Below, one piece after another: positions 4,927-5,409 of a stretch of 5,409 nt of DNA. The DNA is from Lentzea sp. (GTDB lineage: Bacteria; Actinomycetota; Actinomycetes; Mycobacteriales; Pseudonocardiaceae): the NCBI GenBank assembly GCA_030146905.1, contig JASLAV010000005.1:1-5409 (forward strand). The letters run 5' to 3'. A program made the translations under genes and the position numbers. The notes beneath the pieces were generated by a model. That model made no database searches. It was not told the DNA's origin and was given only the letters and a program-made list of their open reading frames with translations. Position 1 is the stretch's first letter. Each line of letters starts with the position of its first letter.

Positions 4927-5310
4927 ATGCGCATCGGCGAGCTGGCCGAGAAGGCCGGGGTCACCCCGCGTGCCCTGCGCTATTACGAGGAGATGGGGCT
5001 GCTGCGCCCGGATCGCACCAGCAGCGGCCAGCGCACTTACGGCGCCGCGGCGATCGAGCGCGTGGCCCTCATCCGTGAGCTCTACGCCGCCGGGCTGGGC
5101 AGCGTCATGATTTCGGACCTGCTGCGGGTGCTCGACGAACGGCGGTTCGACGGGGACCTCGTGGAACCGCTCGTCGCCGAACGCGAACAGATCGCGAAGA
5201 AGATTTCTTCACTGCACGACGCCGCGAGCCGGCTCGACGTTCTCATCCAGCTCGTCCGCAACCCGGAAACGCATCCCTGCCCGGCCTCGCTCGCGCCGGC
5301 GAAGAGCTGA
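4927..5310 (+). CDS. MerR-family transcriptional regulator
   Basis: This 127-residue protein begins directly with the MerR winged-helix domain: MRIGELAEKAGVTPRALRYYEEMGLL, with the Arg-Tyr-Tyr signature at 18-20, then GQRTYG and a second helical part to about residue 70. A predicted dimerisation coiled coil runs from about 78 to 112, and the tail is short (to 127), so there is no separate drug-binding domain as in BmrR or TipA. A single Cys (118) is present. The Cys cluster of SoxR is absent, as are obvious paired metal-binding Cys, so sensing of iron-sulfur redox state is excluded and metal sensing is unlikely. Divergent placement beside an MDR reductase resembles small MerR proteins that answer to aldehydes or other electrophiles, but the effector is unknown. 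MerR proteins usually activate by twisting an over-long promoter spacer. Confidence 0.92.
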   Translation: MRIGELAEKAGVTPRALRYYEEMGLLRPDRTSSGQRTYGAAAIERVALIRELYAAGLGSVMISDLLRVLDERRFDGDLVEPLVAEREQIAKKISSLHDAASRLDVLIQLVRNPETHPCPASLAPAKS

Positions 5311-5409
5311 AGAACGCCACCGACGGACGTTGCGGAACTCACGGATCCGCCGCTCGTCCTGGTCGGTGGGCCCGCCGTCGAACTCCGCGAGGAAGCGGGC
5401 GAACTCGCG
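5209..5409 (-). CDS. 3' end of an unrecognised gene entering from the right edge
   Basis: A minus-strand frame is open from base 5409 to a TGA at 5211-5209, giving 66 residues with no start in the window. The first 30 or so (REFARFLAEFDGGP, then TDQDERRIREFRNVRRWR) look like real charged helical protein, with nearly all codons ending in G or C. After that the composition turns Arg-rich and less codon-biased as the frame runs antisense through the last 102 bp of merR. Either the gene truly overlaps merR tail to tail, or its end is misjudged. I do not recognise the family. Confidence 0.45.
   Translation of the reverse strand, partial: REFARFLAEFDGGPTDQDERRIREFRNVRRWRSSALRRRERGRAGMRFRVADELDENVEPARGVVQ

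Noticed and set aside
4927..5310. SoxR or metal-sensing MerR identity
   Set aside because: Only one Cys (118) is present. The SoxR iron-sulfur cluster motif and the paired Cys of metal sensors are missing.
1..5409. Mobile element, CRISPR array, tRNA or phage-defence system
   Set aside because: I found no transposase, terminal repeats, spaced repeat array, tRNA fold or defence-gene motif on either strand.

Overview
The window is GC-rich, with G/C strongly favoured at third codon positions, Arg-rich antisense shadow frames and GTG/ATG starts. This points to a filamentous high-GC actinobacterium. A CBM13-tailed GH64 glucanase, a tetR/oxidoreductase pair and a merR/oxidoreductase pair fit a soil actinomycete of the Pseudonocardiales or Streptomyces kind, but the genus is inference. 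I see no mobile element, CRISPR array, tRNA or rRNA.

Layout. (1) 1-549, +: the 3' end of a secreted beta-1,3-glucanase (GH64 type) with a three-repeat ricin-type beta-trefoil, followed by a perfect 12-bp-stem terminator hairpin. (2) 684-2083, +: a two-gene thiol-redox operon. A thioredoxin-fold lipoprotein (WCPKC active site, lipobox LAAC) overlaps by ATGA a CcdA-type membrane electron carrier with an extra C-terminal membrane segment. (3) 2088-3818, -: a TetR repressor gene followed by a zinc-independent medium-chain oxidoreductase of the quinone-oxidoreductase type. The 39-bp gap between them is almost filled by a 37-bp inverted repeat that also covers the tetR stop codon. (4) 3873-4787, -: a second, divergent paralogue of that oxidoreductase family. 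(5) 4927-5310, +: a short MerR-type regulator transcribed divergently from the second oxidoreductase. (6) 5209-5409, -: the probable 3' end of an unrecognised gene running in from the right edge.

How the parts work together. Membrane CcdA should pass cytosolic reducing power to the tethered thioredoxin-like protein on the outer face of the membrane, as a small extracytoplasmic disulfide system. The right half holds two oxidoreductases of one family, each beside a different one-component regulator. This suggests separate small-molecule-induced (electrophile, quinone or enone) detoxification switches. The families are well known. The most distinctive feature is the 37-bp palindrome at 3104-3140, together with a possible -10 element next to it. 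I found no evidence for a wholly new system.
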